Origin: Devosia rhizoryzae
GTDB taxonomy: Bacteria > Pseudomonadota > Alphaproteobacteria > Rhizobiales > Devosiaceae
NCBI RefSeq assembly: GCF_016698665.1
Contig: NZ_CP068046.1
Span: 2,418,001-2,482,000, forward strand
Length of the DNA: 64,000 nucleotides
Reading direction: 5' to 3'
Part shown: piece by piece, positions 61,962-64,000 of the stretch
Position numbering within the stretch: the stretch's first letter is position 1
Layout: each line of letters opens with the position of its first letter
Notes under the pieces: model-generated
Seen by the model: the letters and a program-made list of their open reading frames with translations, nothing else
Databases searched by the model: none
What the model was told of the DNA's origin: nothing
Translations under genes and position numbers: made by a program

Positions 61962-63692
61962 GTGCTGACCGGAACCAGCGCGAACGAAAATCTATCGCCG
62001 ATCAGCGCCGATGACTGGAGCTATGACCGGGCGGCGCATCTGCTGGAGCGGGCGGGTTTCGGCGGGACTCCGGCCCAGATCGAACAGCTTGCGCGCATGT
62101 CGCCGCAGGAAGCGGTGGCGTCGCTGGTGGACTATGCCGCGATCGACAATTCGTTTCTGCGGGAATTCGAAGAGTCCGGCTTTTGGGAGCCCTCATTCAA
62201 GGATTTTCCGGTGAGCCGGCCGGCGGCGACGGAGCTGGCCGAGCAAACGGGTATGGCGATGGGCGTTGCGGTCAAGCCGGGTGGCGACCGGCCGCTGCAG
62301 CCGGTGACCAATCGCTTTTTCTATTGGCTGCGCGCGACAGTGCTGGAGACCCGGCGGCTGGCCTTCTGGTGGCTGGACCGGATGGTCACCACCAACCGGC
62401 CGCTCGAAGAGAAGATGACGCTGTTCTGGCACGGGCACTTTGCCACGAGCGAAGAAAAGCTGCGCGACTATCGCAAGATCAAGCTGCAGCTCGACACGCT
62501 GCGCAGGGGCGCGATCGGCAATTTTGGCGATCTCCTGGTCGCAATCGCCAAAGACCCGGCGATGCTGGTGTTTCTCGATGCGGCGCAGAATGTCAAAGCC
62601 GCGCCCAACGAGAATTTTGGCCGCGAGGTCATGGAACTCTTCACCATGGGTGTCGGCAATTATACCGAGGACGACATCCGCGAGGCAGCGCGCGCTTTTA
62701 CCGGCTGGGGCAATGATGACCTCCAATTCGTCATCGATCCGGAAAAGCATGATGGCGGCACGAAGCGCTTCCTCGGTCGCGAGGGCAATTTCACCGGCGA
62801 AGACATCCTCCGCATCATCTTGGAGCAGCGCCAGACGGCCATCTATATCGCGTCCAAGCTTTACCGCTTCCTGGTGCGGGACGAGATCTCGCCTGCTTTT
62901 GCCGAGAAGCTGGGCAACCTGCTGCGCGATAACCGCTATGAAATCGCGCCGTTTCTTACCACGATCTTCCTTTCGCAAGATTTCTATAGCGAAGCGTCGG
63001 TCGCGACCCATATCAAGTCGCCGACCGAACTGCTGGTTTCGACCTATCGCAAGCTCGGGCTGAGCGCGCTGCCGGGCATTCCTGACCCGTATACCGTCTC
63101 TAAGACCCTGGGGCAGGTGCTGCTTTATCCGCCTACGGTTGCTGGATGGAGCGAGGGCCGCGCCTGGATCACGCCGGGGCTTTTGTTTGAGCGGGCCAAT
63201 TTTGCGCGCGAAGTGATGTTCCCCAACATCATCGAGTTTCGCGACCCCAACCACAATCCGGGCGGGGAAGTGCGGCGTGTCAATCGCAACATCATCGCGG
63301 GCATGGAGATCACCGCAGCGACAATGGAAGAAGGCGCGGCGCCCAGCAAGGTCGCCGGCATGCAAGAGGCGTTCAACACGCGCTATGCCAGCCTCATGGG
63401 CTATTCCGAAGCGCTGCGGAAGCTCAAGCCCCTGCCGCGCATGGCGGCGCAGTTCTCACTTTCGGACATCGTGACCGATGCCGGTGCGACCGCCGCTGCA
63501 GATGCCGTCGACGTGCTGATCCGGCAATTGTTGCGGGTGCCGCTGACGCCCCCTGCCCGTGCTGCGCTGATCGACACGCTGAGCGCCGAGCTGGGCACAA
63601 CGGCGCTCGCGGACGCGCAGACCTATATGGAGCATCCGCTGCGGCTTGTGGCGCATCTGATCATGAGCTCACCCCAGTTCCAGCTCGCCTGA
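61962..63692 (+). CDS. DUF1800 domain-containing protein
   Basis: 576 residues from the GTG at 61962 (AAGGGGAA 6 bases upstream); a TTG at 61947 is the alternative. DDWSYDRAAHLLERAGFGGTPAQIEQLARMSPQEAVASLVDY, RRLAFWWLDRMVTTNRPLEEKMTLFWHGHFATSEEKLRDYRKIKLQLDTLRRGAIGNFGDLLVAIAKDPAMLVFLDAAQNVKAAPNENFGREVMELFTMGVGNYTEDDIREAARAFTGW is the DUF1800 core. It usually sits directly before DUF1501, as here. The pair is widespread in bacteria and thought to be exported; the molecular function is not established. Confidence 0.93.
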   Translation: MLTGTSANENLSPISADDWSYDRAAHLLERAGFGGTPAQIEQLARMSPQEAVASLVDYAAIDNSFLREFEESGFWEPSFKDFPVSRPAATELAEQTGMAMGVAVKPGGDRPLQPVTNRFFYWLRATVLETRRLAFWWLDRMVTTNRPLEEKMTLFWHGHFATSEEKLRDYRKIKLQLDTLRRGAIGNFGDLLVAIAKDPAMLVFLDAAQNVKAAPNENFGREVMELFTMGVGNYTEDDIREAARAFTGWGNDDLQFVIDPEKHDGGTKRFLGREGNFTGEDILRIILEQRQTAIYIASKLYRFLVRDEISPAFAEKLGNLLRDNRYEIAPFLTTIFLSQDFYSEASVATHIKSPTELLVSTYRKLGLSALPGIPDPYTVSKTLGQVLLYPPTVAGWSEGRAWITPGLLFERANFAREVMFPNIIEFRDPNHNPGGEVRRVNRNIIAGMEITAATMEEGAAPSKVAGMQEAFNTRYASLMGYSEALRKLKPLPRMAAQFSLSDIVTDAGATAAADAVDVLIRQLLRVPLTPPARAALIDTLSAELGTTALADAQTYMEHPLRLVAHLIMSSPQFQLA

Positions 63693-63710
63693 AGCGGAGG
63701 AGAAAGACAA

Positions 63711-64000
63711 ATGGCCAAAACGCCCAAGCTTACCAGCCGCGAACGCGAAGTGCTGATCCAGTCCGGCTTTGGCTCGATGGTGCTTGAAGGCGCGGGCGGA
63801 GTAGCGACCTCGCCGGTCTGGTCCAAAGTCGCCGATGCGCAGGCCGATCGGAACGAGCGAATTCTCGTGATCGTCGAGCTGTCCGGAGGCAATGACGGGC
63901 TCAATACGGTCGTGCCCTATGGCGACGATGCCTATTACAAGGCGCGGCCGAACCTGGGCCTCAAGCAGGACAAGCTGCTCCGGATTGACGATCATTTCGG
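63711..64000 (+). CDS. DUF1501 domain-containing protein (partial)
   Basis: First 96 codons of a DUF1501 protein, ATG at 63711 after GGAGGAG. The N-terminal part lacks a long signal sequence in the visible stretch; the diagnostic ILVIVELSGGNDGLNTVVPYGDDAYYKARPNLG is present. The DUF1501 family belongs to the alkaline-phosphatase-like fold. It is cut by the window edge. Partner of the DUF1800 protein 18 bp upstream. Confidence 0.93.
   Translation, partial: MAKTPKLTSREREVLIQSGFGSMVLEGAGGVATSPVWSKVADAQADRNERILVIVELSGGNDGLNTVVPYGDDAYYKARPNLGLKQDKLLRIDDHF

Overview
The window looks like chromosomal DNA of a high-GC alphaproteobacterium in the Hyphomicrobiales, most likely a Devosia-like genus. 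This is inferred from the conserved neighbourhood yacG-maf-infA-UPF0262/phosphatase-hisD-DUF2948-murA, from the density of ABC transporters with periplasmic binding proteins, and from the DUF72, DUF3088, PepSY and YeeE families. I see no rRNA, prophage, insertion sequence or CRISPR array. Three tRNA genes (Arg-CCG, Phe-GAA, Thr-GGT) flank the housekeeping block.

Layout. (1) 1-7.7 kb: an OppD-like ATPase diverges from a dipeptide-type permease pair, a binding protein, a PLP enzyme of the cysteine-synthase fold, a shikimate-dehydrogenase-like enzyme and an FAD oxidoreductase. This is probably a catabolic cluster for an unknown nitrogenous compound. (2) 7.9-15.5 kb: tRNAs and housekeeping genes, with one gene fusion, one very short gene and an intergenic REP-like doublet. 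(3) 15.7-19.7 kb: a hybrid histidine kinase and an FAD/NAD(P)-binding protein. (4) 20.2-33.9 kb: an organosulfur region with two flavin-dependent monooxygenases, a GNAT, a fused permease-ATPase with two binding proteins, a flavin reductase, DUF3088, an Rrf2 regulator, an OYE reductase, and a taurine-type ABC transporter with SsuD. (5) 34.3-36.1 kb: DUF2946 and a PepSY protein with a His/Met-rich insert, probably copper related. (6) 36.4-45.6 kb: TctABC, a DapA-family enzyme, DhaK/DhaL, IclR, then an SDR-GntR-RraA operon; this is carboxylate or polyol catabolism. (7) 45.7-51.8 kb: a periplasmic sulfur island with DUF6969, a Pro-Cys-Ala-Ala repeat protein, a YeeE-type transporter, two secreted rhodaneses, a thioredoxin-like protein and CcdA. 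(8) 52.3-55.6 kb: ProVWX-type osmoprotectant uptake. (9) 55.7-58.9 kb: MarR and an EmrAB-type efflux pair. (10) 58.9-64 kb: LysR, an ABC permease and ATPase, DUF1800 and the start of DUF1501.

The strongest unexpected signal is a 17-bp inverted repeat, TCTAC-N7-GTAGA. It occurs before the monooxygenase operon (20208), the fused ABC transporter (23229), the flavin reductase/DUF3088 divergent pair (27835) and the three-rhodanese gene (50426), with a degenerate copy before the taurine-type operon (33855). It looks like the operator of a local sulfur regulon, and the Rrf2 protein encoded at 28.3-28.7 kb is the best candidate regulator. The second is the Cys-repeat protein co-transcribed with the YeeE transporter. 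Smaller regulatory signals are paired IclR-like sites around 39.5-39.65 kb, a palindromic GntR operator at 45.58 kb, and two matching LysR boxes at 60.07 and 61.87 kb.
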